Assembly (NCBI GenBank): GCA_049511415.1 | Contig: JBEKYC010000018.1 | Coordinates: forward strand, 1-64,000 | Direction of reading: 5' to 3' | DNA from: Bog-159 sp049511415 | GTDB lineage: Bacteria > Acidobacteriota > Terriglobia > Bryobacterales > Bryobacteraceae | Length of the DNA: 64,000 bases | Shown here: positions 47,525 through 57,097 of the stretch, in pieces | How the letters are laid out: every line of letters begins with the position of its first letter | How positions within the stretch are numbered: position 1 is the first letter of the stretch | Program-made: the position numbers and the translations under genes | Notes under the pieces: model-generated | Databases searched by the model: none | Seen by the model: the letters and a program-made list of their open reading frames with translations, nothing else | What the model was told of the DNA's origin: nothing

Positions 47525-50467
47525 ATGAACAAGATTCGGATTAACGAGCTGGCGCGGGAGCTGGAGGTCAAGGCGCATGAGATCCTCGACCGGCTACCTG
47601 AGTTGGGCGTGCAGGAGAAGAAGACGCATTCCAGCTCGATCGACGAAGACGTCGCCATCAAGCTGCGGCGGATCTTCGGACATCATGTGCCCGAGGACCA
47701 CGAGGAAGCTGAGCCGGAAGCCTTTCATGAGCCGGCGCCGGCGCGTCCGCCGGCGGTGACAGCCGGCCCCGCGGAAGTAATCGCGGAGACCGATTCCGCT
47801 CCGGTGACTGCTCCACGGCCGCTGCCGGAGACCCCATCTTCCGAAGAGGAAATGGCTCCAGGGCCCGGCGCCGGAGCCGCCTCGCTGGAACGTCCGTCGG
47901 GGCGTCCTTCGCACCCGATCCGTCCGCCATTGGCGGGCAGCTCGCCGTCTCCGGGACCAGTTTCCGCGGCTCCACAGGCGCCTCACGCGGCCACACCTCC
48001 CGCCGCCATCGTGACGCCCGGCAGGCCCAGTGCGCCGGCGGTTCGACCGGTTCCACAAATGCGGCCCGGGCAAGTGATCTCCGCAGGACCGCGGCAGCCA
48101 TTGCCGGCCGGTTTGAGCGAGCCGTTGCGGCCGTCCGCTCCACTTCCAAGACCTCCGATCGTCGGGCGGACGCCGCCAGGATCGCCCCGGCCGTCGGGCC
48201 CGGGGGCCCCCATGGCCGCGCCCATGGGAGCTGGTGGTCCGTCCGCGCCCGCGCGCCCGTTGGCCGGGCAGCCGGTGGCGCGCCCGGTGGTGCCGCCCCG
48301 CGCGGACTTATTAGCCAAGCTTACCCAACCCCGCGCAGCGGCTCCTGGAATGCCTGCCCCCCCGCCGCCGCGGCCGGGAGTACCGGCACGGCCGCAGAGC
48401 GCTCCGGCTCCCGGTCAACCCATCTATCGCGGACCACTACGTCCCGGTCAGCCCATCGTCGCGCGGCAGGGCCCGGGTCCGGCGCGGCCTGCCGGACCGG
48501 CACGGCCAGGTGGACCGCGGCCGATGCATCCCACGTCGCGCCGCCCCGGCATGGAGCCTCCAGTCGCTCCGCCGCTCCCGGATCAGCAGCGACGTCCGGG
48601 CGATAAGCGCGGCAGTGCCCGTCCGCAACGCGATCGCACCCAGGATATCGAAGAAAAGATCCTGCGGCCCTCCACACGGCGGCCGACACTTTCCGGCCCC
48701 CCGCCCGTCAACCGGGAGATCACCGTCTCGGAAGGCATCACCGTTAAAGAACTGTCCGAAAAGCTGGATGTCAAGGCCAGCTTGGTCATTAAAAAACTGC
48801 TCGACCGCAATATTCTGGCCACCATCAATCAGACGCTGGATTCCAAGCTGGCCACGGAAGTGGCGCGCGAATTCGGCGCTTCCACCAGCACGATTACCTA
48901 TGAAGAGGAGTCGCAGCAGGCCGTCGAAGTCGCCGAAGAGCAGAAAGATCTGTTCAAGCGCGCACCCGTGGTCACCATTATGGGCCACGTCGACCATGGA
49001 AAGACTTCGCTGTTGGATGCCATACGCGAAGCGAACGTGGCCGGCAAAGAGGCTGGCGGAATCACCCAGCATATCGGCGCGTACTACGTCGAAAAAGACG
49101 GGCGCAAAGTGGTGTTCATCGACACGCCCGGTCACGAAGCATTCACCCGCATGCGCGCGCGCGGCGCCAAGGTCACCGATATCGTGGTGCTGGTAGTCGC
49201 GGCTGATGACGGGGTGATGCCGCAAACGCTCGAAGCGATCGATCACGCCAGGGCCGCCAAAGTGCCCATTGTCGTAGCCATTAATAAGATCGACAAGCCC
49301 GGGGCGCAGCCCGAACGCATCAAGCAGCAACTCGCCGATCGCGGCCTGCAGGCCGAGGATTGGGGCGGCGACACCGTCATGGTGCCGGTTTCCGCGAAGA
49401 TGAAGATCAACTTGGATCTTCTGCTGGAAATGATTTTGTTGGTGGCCGACCTGCAGGATCTCAAGGCCAATCCCAGCCGTCCGGCGATGGGCCATGTGCT
49501 CGAAGCAAAACTCGACCGTGGCCGCGGTCCGGTGGCTACCGTGCTGGTGCGCAACGGCACGCTACACGTCGGCGATTATTTCATCTGCGGCGCGGTGTTC
49601 GGCAAGGTGCGAGCCATGTTGAACGACCGCGGCGAACAGATTCGCGATGCCGATCCGTCCATGCCCGTCGAGGTGCTTGGCCTCGAGTCGCTGCCGGAAG
49701 CCGGCGACGATTTCCAGGTGGTCACCGACACGGCCAAGGCCAAGCAAATCGTGCTGTTCCGCGAGGCGAAGGTGCGGGAAGCGGCCATGGCCAAGTCGAG
49801 CCGTCTGACGCTCGAACAGTTGCACCAGAAACTGAAGGCGGGCGAAGTCACGGAACTGCCCCTTATCCTGAAGGCAGATGTGGGCGGCTCCGCCGAAGTG
49901 CTGAGCGATACGCTGCAGAAGCTATCGAACGACAAGGTGAAGATACGCGTGCTGCGCTCCGGCGTGGGCGCCATCAACGAATCCGACGTGCTGCTGGCGT
50001 CGGCATCCGACGCGATTATTATCGGTTTTAATGTGCGTCCGGAACGAAATACGGCGGCCCTGGCCGAGCAGGAAAAGGTCGATATCCGGCTGCACACGAT
50101 CATCTATAACCTGACCGACGAGATCAAGCGCGCCATGACCGGACTGCTCGAGCCGGTGTTCAAGGAAGTATACAGAGGCAAAGCCGAAGTGCGCGACACG
50201 TTCCGCATCACCAAGGTGGGCAACGTGGCCGGGTGCCTGGTGCAGGATGGCACCATTACCCGCGACAGCGAAGTGCGCCTGCTGCGCGACAACGTGGTTG
50301 TCTATACGGGCAAGGTGAGTTCGCTGCGGCGATTCAAGGATGATGTCAGCGAGGTGAAGAGCGGGCAGGAATGCGGCATCACGCTGGAAAACTACGGTGA
50401 CATCAAGCAGAACGACATCATCGAGGCGTTCGTCACCGAGCGCGTCGCTACCGAAGTCTTCGCCTGA
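47525..50467 (+). CDS. infB: Translation initiation factor IF-2
   Basis: A 980-residue GTPase that brings fMet-tRNA to the 30S subunit. An N-terminal domain (1-55, RINELARELEVKAHEIL) is followed by a long Pro/Ala/Gly-rich linker (about 60-375), a second IF2-N domain (about 395-455) and the G domain with GHVDHGKT (about 488), DTPGHEAFT and NKIDKP, then domains II-IV ending in EAFVTERVATEVFA. The linker is unusually rich in Pro and Arg and probably disordered. ylxP follows 7 bp later. Confidence 0.97.
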   Translation: MNKIRINELARELEVKAHEILDRLPELGVQEKKTHSSSIDEDVAIKLRRIFGHHVPEDHEEAEPEAFHEPAPARPPAVTAGPAEVIAETDSAPVTAPRPLPETPSSEEEMAPGPGAGAASLERPSGRPSHPIRPPLAGSSPSPGPVSAAPQAPHAATPPAAIVTPGRPSAPAVRPVPQMRPGQVISAGPRQPLPAGLSEPLRPSAPLPRPPIVGRTPPGSPRPSGPGAPMAAPMGAGGPSAPARPLAGQPVARPVVPPRADLLAKLTQPRAAAPGMPAPPPPRPGVPARPQSAPAPGQPIYRGPLRPGQPIVARQGPGPARPAGPARPGGPRPMHPTSRRPGMEPPVAPPLPDQQRRPGDKRGSARPQRDRTQDIEEKILRPSTRRPTLSGPPPVNREITVSEGITVKELSEKLDVKASLVIKKLLDRNILATINQTLDSKLATEVAREFGASTSTITYEEESQQAVEVAEEQKDLFKRAPVVTIMGHVDHGKTSLLDAIREANVAGKEAGGITQHIGAYYVEKDGRKVVFIDTPGHEAFTRMRARGAKVTDIVVLVVAADDGVMPQTLEAIDHARAAKVPIVVAINKIDKPGAQPERIKQQLADRGLQAEDWGGDTVMVPVSAKMKINLDLLLEMILLVADLQDLKANPSRPAMGHVLEAKLDRGRGPVATVLVRNGTLHVGDYFICGAVFGKVRAMLNDRGEQIRDADPSMPVEVLGLESLPEAGDDFQVVTDTAKAKQIVLFREAKVREAAMAKSSRLTLEQLHQKLKAGEVTELPLILKADVGGSAEVLSDTLQKLSNDKVKIRVLRSGVGAINESDVLLASASDAIIIGFNVRPERNTAALAEQEKVDIRLHTIIYNLTDEIKRAMTGLLEPVFKEVYRGKAEVRDTFRITKVGNVAGCLVQDGTITRDSEVRLLRDNVVVYTGKVSSLRRFKDDVSEVKSGQECGITLENYGDIKQNDIIEAFVTERVATEVFA

Positions 50468-50474
50468 GGCCGCC

Positions 50475-50759
50475 GTGGCGACGATCGGTGTGTTGACGCT
50501 CGAGATCGTCCTGCGGGACGCGCATTCGCTGAAGGACAAGCGTCACGTGGTGAAAAGCCTAAAGGACCGGCTGCGCAGCAAGTACAACGTAGCCGTGGCG
50601 GAGATTGACTACCAGGATCTGTGGCAGCGTTCGGTGGTGGCTGCCGTGACGGTCTCCTCGGATCACAGCCATGCCGAGAAAGTTCTGCAGTCGGTGGAAC
50701 GAGAAGCCGCCGCCCTGCTGGGCTCCGAATTGACCAGCGCCACGGTGGAATGGATTTGA
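50475..50759 (+). CDS. DUF503/YlxP-like protein
   Basis: A 94-residue ferredoxin-like protein of the DUF503 family, often encoded between infB and rbfA. The pattern VLRDAHSLKDKRHVVKSLKDR, then NVAVAEIDYQDLWQ is diagnostic. Its function is not established; a role in ribosome biogenesis is guessed from context. The start is GTG 50475; the frame extends further up into infB, but without family similarity. Confidence 0.88.
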   Translation: MATIGVLTLEIVLRDAHSLKDKRHVVKSLKDRLRSKYNVAVAEIDYQDLWQRSVVAAVTVSSDHSHAEKVLQSVEREAAALLGSELTSATVEWI

Positions 50760-50814
50760 AAGGCGATGGTTGGCGGTGGTGCTCGACACCAGCCGTCAAA
50801 ACCACGGTTTTGGT

Positions 50815-51183
50815 ATGGACCAGCATCGATCCCAACGCGTCTCCGAGGCCGTCCGCGAGGAACTTTCCGAAATCATTGGTTTTGAGCTTTCCGACCCGCG
50901 TCTGACGTCCGTGGATGTTACGGATGTGACCGTTAGCCCCGATTCCCGGCATGCCATGGTCAAGGTCAGCGTCACGGGCGGGGAGAAGGAGCAGAACGCG
51001 GCGATGGCCGCTCTGCAGAATGCCGCTAATTTCCTGCGGCATGAATTGGCCAGCCGTCTCAATCTGCGGCGGATTCCGGAACTGCATTTCGAGCGGGACA
51101 ATTGGCCGGACGCGCCTGGCCGGGTGGAAATCCTATTGAAGAGGGCGAAAAAAAAACGTGGAGCAGTCGAAAATCAGCCCTAA
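50815..51183 (+). CDS. rbfA: Ribosome-binding factor A
   Basis: A 122-residue KH-like protein that binds the 30S subunit during maturation. RVSEAVREELSEII at the N-terminus, SDPRLTSVDVTDVTVSPD and FLRHELASRLNLRRIPEL are typical. The ATG at 50815 gives the family length; the frame is open to TTG 50770. Its last 26 bp overlap the start of apbE, with a run of nine A residues (51148-51156) just before. Confidence 0.92.
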   Translation: MDQHRSQRVSEAVREELSEIIGFELSDPRLTSVDVTDVTVSPDSRHAMVKVSVTGGEKEQNAAMAALQNAANFLRHELASRLNLRRIPELHFERDNWPDAPGRVEILLKRAKKKRGAVENQP

Positions 51184-52198
51184 ATTCAAACAAACCGTGC
51201 TAATTTTGTTTGTGTTGACGGCTGCGGCGGCGCACCCTCAGGCCGGGCCAGCACCGGGCGGCATCCGGAAGGAAGCAGGCCCGGAAATGTTGCGCCTCGA
51301 ACAGAGCGCCGAGGCCATGGGCTCCGCCTATTCGATCGCCGTCTACGGTTACGACCGCCGGCAGATGGAGGCCGCCGTCAATGCGGCTTTCGACGAAGTT
51401 CGGCAACTGGATAACATGCTTTCGAATTACAAGCCGGATAGCGAGTGGAGCGACGTGAACCGGGAGGCCTCCCAGCATCCGGTGCAGGTGTCCGGCGAAT
51501 TGTTCCAGTTACTGGCGGCCTGCCAGGAGTACAGCCGCGAAAGCGATGGCGCATTCGATATATCGGTCGGTCCCTTGATGAAAGTCTGGGGGTTCTATAA
51601 GGGGACGGGCCATCTGCCGCACCGCGCCGAAGTGATGGCCGCCATCGAACATGTAGGGTATAAACACGTGCGCCTGGATGCGGCGCGCCAGACCGTGAGC
51701 TTCGACCGGTCCGGCGTGGAACTGGACCCCGGGGGCATCGGCAAGGGCTACGCCGTGGATCGCATGATCGACGTCTTGCGGCGCCAGGGTATCACGGCCG
51801 CGTTGGTTTCCGCGTCGGGCAGCAGCATCTACGGGCTGGGCGCGCCGCCATCGGAACCGCGCGGGTGGCGCATCATGATTCGCGACCCCAAGAACGAGCG
51901 TAAGAGCGTGGCCGAGGTTTTTCTGAACAACAGTTCCCTATCCACCTCCGGTAATTACGAAAAGTTCTTCATTGCCGAAGGTCACGTTTACAGCCATATT
52001 ATGGACCCGCGCACGGGTTACCCGGCGTCGGGCATGCTTTCGGTTTCCATCGTGACGCCGCGCACCATCGATAGTGAAGCGTGGTGCAAGCCGTATTTCA
52101 TTAACGGCCGCCAGTGGGCGGCTGAACACAATCCTCACAAGTATCGCGCTTTCTTTTGCGAAGACAGGACGGAACAGCCATGCGCGTGGCTCCCATGA
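51158..52198 (+). CDS. apbE: FAD:protein FMN transferase, ApbE family
   Basis: A 346-residue enzyme that attaches FMN from FAD to a Thr of target flavoproteins. Residues 1-29 look like a signal peptide (VLILFVLTAAAAHPQAG), so it acts outside the inner membrane. The family motifs are AMGSAYSIAVYG, LDNMLSNYKPDSE, ELDPGGIGKGYAVDRMID, SASGSSIYGLG and, near the end, YSHIMDPRTGYPAS. GTG 51158 is taken as start, inside rbfA. Its target proteins (Rnf or NQR type) are not in the window. hemE follows, overlapping its end by 19 bp. Confidence 0.9.
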   Translation: MEQSKISPKFKQTVLILFVLTAAAAHPQAGPAPGGIRKEAGPEMLRLEQSAEAMGSAYSIAVYGYDRRQMEAAVNAAFDEVRQLDNMLSNYKPDSEWSDVNREASQHPVQVSGELFQLLAACQEYSRESDGAFDISVGPLMKVWGFYKGTGHLPHRAEVMAAIEHVGYKHVRLDAARQTVSFDRSGVELDPGGIGKGYAVDRMIDVLRRQGITAALVSASGSSIYGLGAPPSEPRGWRIMIRDPKNERKSVAEVFLNNSSLSTSGNYEKFFIAEGHVYSHIMDPRTGYPASGMLSVSIVTPRTIDSEAWCKPYFINGRQWAAEHNPHKYRAFFCEDRTEQPCAWLP

Positions 52199-53217
52199 CA
52201 AGCCGCTTTTTGGATGCGTGCAAGCGCCGCCCCACCGATTTTCGTCCGGTGTGGTTCATGCGCCAGGCAGGCCGCTACCTGCGCTCTTACCGTGAAATAC
52301 GGGCGAAGCACGGCATCCTGGAAATTTGTAAACGGCCCGATTTGGCCGCCACGGTGACTCTGCAGCCGGTCGAGATCCTGGACGTGGACGCGGCCATTAT
52401 TTTCGCCGATCTGTTGCTGCCGGTCGAGCCCATGGGTCTGAAGCTGCGCTTCGCCACGGGCGAAGGTCCGCGCATCGATAATCCAGTGCACACGAACTCG
52501 GATGTCGATAGTCTCTCCACGACCAACACGGACGATCTCGGCTATGTGGGCGAGGCCATCCAGAACGTGGTGCGGGCGCTGGCCGGCAAGGTGCCGGTGA
52601 TCGGTTTCGTGGGCGCCCCGTTCACACTGGCCAGTTACATGATCGAGGGCGGCGCATCGCGCAATTACATCCGCACCAAGCGCATGATGTATTCCGACGA
52701 GATCCTGTGGCGCCGATTGATGGGAAAGATCGTGGACGTGCAGGCGCCTTTCGCCAGCTTACAGGTAAGCGCCGGCGCGCGCTGCATACAGGTCTTCGAT
52801 AGTTGGGTCGGCGCCCTCGGTCCGGACGATTATGTGCGCTTCGTGCAGCCGTATTCGCGCGCCCTGATCGAACGCATCCGCGCGACCGGCGTGCCGGTGA
52901 TTCACTTCGGCACGGGAGCTTCGGGCTTCTTCCGCGAACTGCACGCGGCAGGCGGCGATGTGATGGGTGTCGACTGGCGCGTCAATATCGACCAGGCCTG
53001 GATGGATATCAGCTACCGCTCGGCGGTGCAGGGCAATCTGGATCCGGTGGCGCTGTTCGCGCCGCTGCCGGAACTCAAGATGAAGATCGCGGAGCTGCTG
53101 AAGCGCACCGGCTCGCGGCCGGGTCACATTTTCAATGTGGGGCACGGCATTTTGCCGGAGACTCCCGTGGAGAATGTGAAGGCTTGCGTGCAGATGGTGC
53201 GCGAGTTCAAGCCGTAA
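52180..53217 (+). CDS. hemE: Uroporphyrinogen decarboxylase
   Basis: Decarboxylates uroporphyrinogen III to coproporphyrinogen III in haem synthesis. About 345 residues, a TIM barrel with PVWFMRQAGRYLRSYRE near the N-terminus, DAAIIFADLLLP, GFVGAPFTLASYMIEGG (substrate-binding), QVFDSWVGALGP and, near the C-terminus, FNVGHGILPETPVENV, all family hallmarks. The ATG at 52180 is preferred because AGGACGGAAC precedes it; ATG 52195 is an alternative. The gene begins within the 3' end of apbE. No other haem genes are in the window. Confidence 0.96.
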   Translation: MRVAPMTSRFLDACKRRPTDFRPVWFMRQAGRYLRSYREIRAKHGILEICKRPDLAATVTLQPVEILDVDAAIIFADLLLPVEPMGLKLRFATGEGPRIDNPVHTNSDVDSLSTTNTDDLGYVGEAIQNVVRALAGKVPVIGFVGAPFTLASYMIEGGASRNYIRTKRMMYSDEILWRRLMGKIVDVQAPFASLQVSAGARCIQVFDSWVGALGPDDYVRFVQPYSRALIERIRATGVPVIHFGTGASGFFRELHAAGGDVMGVDWRVNIDQAWMDISYRSAVQGNLDPVALFAPLPELKMKIAELLKRTGSRPGHIFNVGHGILPETPVENVKACVQMVREFKP

Positions 53218-53377
53218 GGGCACTCTCAAGATTTGCACGAATACATCCGGAGCCTTGACTTGCCCAACGGATTACCGCGCACGCTTGGGTGGTCCCGGCA
53301 TATGCTGAGCACCGAGGGGGTGATCGGCGAACCTGAGCGGTTTGATGCAATCCTTCGGCACATCGATAATCGAGGAT
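53218..53377. other. Gap between hemE and mazE
   Basis: 160 bp. A frame starting at about 53233 could encode EYIRSLDLPNGLPRTLGW and further residues, but has no family resemblance or ribosome site. No clear terminator is seen. Confidence 0.3.
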
Positions 53378-53614
53378 ATGAAAACTGCGGTTCCCATTCC
53401 GGACGCCCTGTTCCAAGACGCGGAGCGGTTGGCGAAAAGAACCCGCAAATCCCGCAGCCAACTCTTCAGTGATGCCGTCAGGGAGTATCTGGCACGGCAT
53501 TCGACCGACGAGGTGACCGCGGCCATGGACCGGGTTTGCGCAGAATTGGGCTCTCCGGGCGATGAGTTCGTTTCTTCAGCCTCTTCCCGAACGCTAGAGC
53601 GCGTCGAGTGGTGA
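53378..53614 (+). CDS. MazE/CopG-type antitoxin
   Basis: A 78-residue ribbon-helix-helix protein: KTAVPIPDALFQDAERLAKR forms the DNA-binding strand and helix, followed by SRSQLFSDAVREYLARH. The acidic C-terminus would bind the toxin. ATG 53378 is supported by CGAGG just upstream. The stop overlaps the toxin start (GTGA), as in typical antitoxin-toxin operons. The operon probably represses itself; the operator is not evident. Confidence 0.85.
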   Translation: MKTAVPIPDALFQDAERLAKRTRKSRSQLFSDAVREYLARHSTDEVTAAMDRVCAELGSPGDEFVSSASSRTLERVEW

Positions 53615-53952
53615 TTGCGCAAGGCGAGATATGGTGGGCTGACTTGCCTTCCGCGACAGTATCTGGCCCCGGTTTCAGAAAGCCGGTAATCGTTGTGCAA
53701 GGCGATTCCCTAAATGCGAGTCGCATTGCGACGGTCATCTGCGTTCCGCTGACCAACAACCTCCGATGGGCCAATGCCCTCGGGAATCTCTCTGTTTCCG
53801 CACGGCTGAGCGGATTGGCGAAGGATTCGGTGGCCAATGTCTCGCAAATCATCAGTCTGGACAAGGAACTCTTGACCGAGCGTGTCGGTAAGCTGCCGCG
53901 TGCCAAAATCGAGCTACTCTTGGCCGGGATAGATGTCGTCTTGGGAAGGTGA
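53608..53952 (+). CDS. MazF/PemK-type mRNA interferase toxin
   Basis: A 114-residue toxin. AQGEIWWADLPS at the N-terminus, GPGFRKPVIVVQGDSLN and ATVICVPLTNN, then SVANVSQIISLDKELLTERVGKL are classical MazF/PemK features; the loop with the catalytic Arg (GFRKP) is present. It cuts specific short mRNA motifs when free of MazE. The start is GTG 53608 or GTG 53611. Both partners look intact, unlike the other toxin-antitoxin remnants here. Confidence 0.9.
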   Translation: MVIAQGEIWWADLPSATVSGPGFRKPVIVVQGDSLNASRIATVICVPLTNNLRWANALGNLSVSARLSGLAKDSVANVSQIISLDKELLTERVGKLPRAKIELLLAGIDVVLGR

Positions 53953-53970
53953 GCGAGCCTTGCCGGTGAC

Positions 53971-55482
53971 TCACAGCCCCGGCTTGGGCGGCTCATTCTT
54001 GTGCGGCGCGCGTGGCGCGCTGCCTTTGCTTAGCCCCTGCTTGCGCACCTGTTCGAAGTATTGCTGCACGTATGCCTGCAGCGCCACCGGCACCTCATCC
54101 CGGTGAATCTCACCGCCCGCGTCGGCGTGATGCGCGGCGCTCTGTGCGTAGGGCGTGCGTAACTGCTGATTACTGTTCTGCACTTCCACGGTGACTTCGC
54201 CGCTCACATTAGCCGCGCGTTTGCCGATGATCTCGCTGATCTTGCCCATGGCGGCCAGTTGCTCCGCAAGTTTCACATCCTTGCTGCCATCCTGCCGGCC
54301 GATGCCGCTGCCCGGCTGCTTGGTGGCGGGCTGTTGCCCGCTCTCGCCGGGACTGCCGGCTTGCGCGTTCTGCGCATTCTGGCTATCGTCGCCCGGCTGG
54401 CCTTCCTGGCCGTCGGCGCGTTGCCCGTCGGCCTGCTGACCCTGCTTGCCGTTCTGTCCGGCGCCCTGCTGACTCTTGGGCTGCCCGTTCTGCATCCCGG
54501 CCTGCTGCTGTCCACCCTGGGCGCCGGATTGCGGCCGCATGCGATTCATCAAACTCGACATGGCATCCCGGAATTTACCCAATAGGCCGGAGTTCTCGCC
54601 GGAATTGCCGGACGCCTGTTTGTCGTCACCTTGGCCCGGCTTTCCAGCGCCCTTGCCTTGCTTTCCTTCGCCGGATTGCTGGTTGCCGGGATTGGCGCTG
54701 ACGCCTTCCGGCTGCTCGCCTTGATTCTCACTGCCTTCGAGTTGCGTGGATTGCGCCAGCTTGGAATTATCCGGCCGGGTCGATCCGGTTTTGTTGTCGA
54801 CGTCCGGAACGGCGGGGCTGTCCAGCGCGGAATCCGGCGCCGCGTCCAATTCGCCGGGACCCTTCTGTTGCGAGTCTTCAAGCGAAACGCCTGTTTCGCC
54901 AGGGCGCCGCTTATCCTGTGGCTGCGGATTGCGTGGCTGGCGCGCGGCTTGCCGCGTTTCGGGATACCCGAGCCTTTCCTGCACCAGGCGCGCCAGCGGA
55001 GCGCGCAGATCCAAGCGCCGGTCCAGACCATAGCGCAGCGCGAACAGGCTGGCCGCGATCAACGCCAGCAATGCGGTGGCGTACGCTGCCCGCGGCAGAC
55101 GCATGGGGATCGCCCGCCGCAGGTCCACGCCCGCCGCGACACTTTCGGCTTGGACCCATTGTGCCCGGCGCATGTCCGACGGGCCGCGGCCATCTTTCGC
55201 GAAGAATAGCGCGGTCGACAACGTGTCGGCCAAACCCAAATTGTGATCGACGCATTGTGCGGCCCGATAGGCCGAAGGCGCACGTTTGCGGGTTAGATAA
55301 ACTCCAACTGCGATCATGATGGAGGGCAGTAATAGCAGCCACACCCAATGCAAAATCTGACTTCCGGCTAACAAAAGCATAATGAACGATGCGAATGCGG
55401 CACTGGCCGCAAATGCGCCATGGCGTGTGCTTTCGTTGATGATGAGACGGATGCGGGCGCGTCGGACCGTTTCTAAGACCAT
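53971..55482 (-). CDS. Membrane protein with large low-complexity Gln/Gly/Ser-rich region
   Basis: A 503-residue protein. Two close membrane segments (about 25-62, AFASFIMLLLAGSQILHWVWLLLLP and the following stretch) and a third (about 133-150) frame a cytoplasmic part with SAYRAAQCVDHNLGLADTLSTAL. From 170 to 400 it is Gln/Gly/Ser/Pro rich and certainly disordered, then a short helical segment (VKLAEQLAAMGKISEIIGKR) and a polar end. The layout resembles DUF4175-type proteins, but I cannot assign it. It stands alone, opposite to the response regulator gene. Confidence 0.6.
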   Translation of the reverse strand: MVLETVRRARIRLIINESTRHGAFAASAAFASFIMLLLAGSQILHWVWLLLLPSIMIAVGVYLTRKRAPSAYRAAQCVDHNLGLADTLSTALFFAKDGRGPSDMRRAQWVQAESVAAGVDLRRAIPMRLPRAAYATALLALIAASLFALRYGLDRRLDLRAPLARLVQERLGYPETRQAARQPRNPQPQDKRRPGETGVSLEDSQQKGPGELDAAPDSALDSPAVPDVDNKTGSTRPDNSKLAQSTQLEGSENQGEQPEGVSANPGNQQSGEGKQGKGAGKPGQGDDKQASGNSGENSGLLGKFRDAMSSLMNRMRPQSGAQGGQQQAGMQNGQPKSQQGAGQNGKQGQQADGQRADGQEGQPGDDSQNAQNAQAGSPGESGQQPATKQPGSGIGRQDGSKDVKLAEQLAAMGKISEIIGKRAANVSGEVTVEVQNSNQQLRTPYAQSAAHHADAGGEIHRDEVPVALQAYVQQYFEQVRKQGLSKGSAPRAPHKNEPPKPGL

Positions 55483-55583
55483 GTAGCCTGCTGCCTTACA
55501 TTATTGCAGAAAGCAGGCAATTTCCAAGCCACCACAACTTTTCATCCGTAGGCAGTGTTCGGATTACCAGTCATGGTGTCGGG

Positions 55584-55589
55584 TACAAT
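55584..55589 (+). promoter_or_regulatory. Putative -10 of the sigma-54 response regulator gene
   Basis: TACAAT lies 31 nt before the TTG at 55621 and 10 nt downstream of an in-frame ATG at 55573, which argues against the earlier start. GAGGAAGG lies between the hexamer and the TTG. No convincing -35 is seen. Confidence 0.4.
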
Positions 55590-55620
55590 AGGAGCAAGAC
55601 CTGAGGAAGGATCGGACGTT

Positions 55621-57015
55621 TTGAAAGTCTTGATCGTTGACGACGAACCCGCACAACGCAGCGGATTAGCGGCCATGGTGGCCGCGTGGGGTATGACCCC
55701 GGAGACGGCGGCGAATGGCCAGGACGCTCTGGACGCGCTGAGCCGCGAGGGGGCAGACGTAATTCTAACCGATCTCAACATGCCCGGACTGGATGGCTTC
55801 GGATTCTTGGAGAAGCTGCGCGAGAAGGGCGACATGCCGCCCACTATTGTGTTAACCGCTTTCGGCAATATCGAAACGGCCGTGAGGACCGTGCATGAGC
55901 TGGGCGCGTACTGGTTTCTGGAAAAGCCTATCCAACCGAAGACGTTGGAGGTGCTGGTGAGCCGGGCCGCGGAGCATGCCAGACTGCATATCGACAAGCA
56001 AGCGCTGATCCGGCAACTCTCCTATAACGGCTCGCTGGGCGAAATGGTGGGTAATTCCGGCAGGATGCGCGAAATCTTCGCCCTGCTGCAGCAGGCCGGA
56101 CCGAGCAAGGCGTGCGTGCTGATCACCGGCGAAAGTGGAACCGGGAAGGAGATGGTGGCGCGCACGATTCACAAGCTCAGCCCCAGGCGGCAAGGGCCTT
56201 TCATCGCCATCAACTGTGCGGCGCTCCCGGAGACTCTTATTGAAAGCGAATTGTTCGGGCATGAAAAGGGATCGTTCACGGGCGCTTCCGAACGGCGGGC
56301 GGGCTGCTTCGAGCTGGCGCAGCACGGAACCCTGCTGCTCGATGAAATCGGCGAAATGCCGCTGCCGACGCAAGCGAAGCTGCTGCGGGTCCTGGAGGAT
56401 TCCAAGGTTCGCCGGCTAGGAGGCAAGAGCGAGTTCGAAGTGGATGTGCGGCTGGTGGCGGCGACCAACAAAGTGCCCGACGAAGCGATTCGCGGGGGAC
56501 ACCTGCGGGAAGACCTGTTCTACCGGCTGAACGTATTTCACATTCACCTGCCGCCGCTCCGCGAGCGCAAGCAGGACGTAACCGCCATCGCCGAGGCTTT
56601 GGTTTCCGATCTCAACCGCAAACACGACTGCCGCGTCAGCGGCATCTCACCGGATGTGCTGAGCGCTCTGGAACGGCACAACTGGCCGGGCAACGTGCGC
56701 GAATTGCGCAACGTGCTGGAGCGGGCAGTCATTCTGGCGGGCGAAGGCGTGATCGAGCTGCGGCACATACCGGCCACGCTGCAAGGCCGTGCCGTGATGG
56801 CGGCCGCCGCGGGGGCCAGCCCTACCGAAACCAGCGCCGTGGCGGATGACGCCGACACCGTGCGGTTCAGCATTGGCACCACCGTGGAGGACGCCGAAAA
56901 GGGACTGATCCTGCGGACCCTGGAGCACACCCATAACAATAAAACACGGGCGGCCGAAATCCTGGGCATCAGCCTGAAGACCCTGCACAATAAGTTGAAA
57001 GAGTACACCAGCTAG
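55621..57015 (+). CDS. NtrC-type sigma-54-dependent response regulator
   Basis: A 464-residue regulator. Receiver domain (1-115) with acidic pair DD7-8, phospho-acceptor Asp51 in ILTDLNMPG and a conserved Lys later; AAA+ domain (about 140-375) with Walker A GESGTGKE, the sigma-54 contact loop as GSFTGA (the usual form is GAFTGA) and Walker B LLLDEIGEM; C-terminal Fis-type helix-turn-helix (about 420-464, NNKTRAAEILGISLKTLHNKL). TTG 55621 follows GAGGAAGG. No histidine kinase is next to it, so it is an orphan here. Confidence 0.93.
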   Translation: MKVLIVDDEPAQRSGLAAMVAAWGMTPETAANGQDALDALSREGADVILTDLNMPGLDGFGFLEKLREKGDMPPTIVLTAFGNIETAVRTVHELGAYWFLEKPIQPKTLEVLVSRAAEHARLHIDKQALIRQLSYNGSLGEMVGNSGRMREIFALLQQAGPSKACVLITGESGTGKEMVARTIHKLSPRRQGPFIAINCAALPETLIESELFGHEKGSFTGASERRAGCFELAQHGTLLLDEIGEMPLPTQAKLLRVLEDSKVRRLGGKSEFEVDVRLVAATNKVPDEAIRGGHLREDLFYRLNVFHIHLPPLRERKQDVTAIAEALVSDLNRKHDCRVSGISPDVLSALERHNWPGNVRELRNVLERAVILAGEGVIELRHIPATLQGRAVMAAAAGASPTETSAVADDADTVRFSIGTTVEDAEKGLILRTLEHTHNNKTRAAEILGISLKTLHNKLKEYTS

Positions 57016-57097
57016 CGGCACAGCGGGCCAGGGGGCAAACCGGCGAGTAGGCGATTCCGGTACCCGGGAGAGCGTAGCTTGCTAAATTCGCCGCCGC

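Noticed and set aside
53233..53472. Frame EYIRSLDLPNGLPRTLGW between hemE and mazE
   Set aside because: No ribosome site or family; overlaps mazE in another frame.
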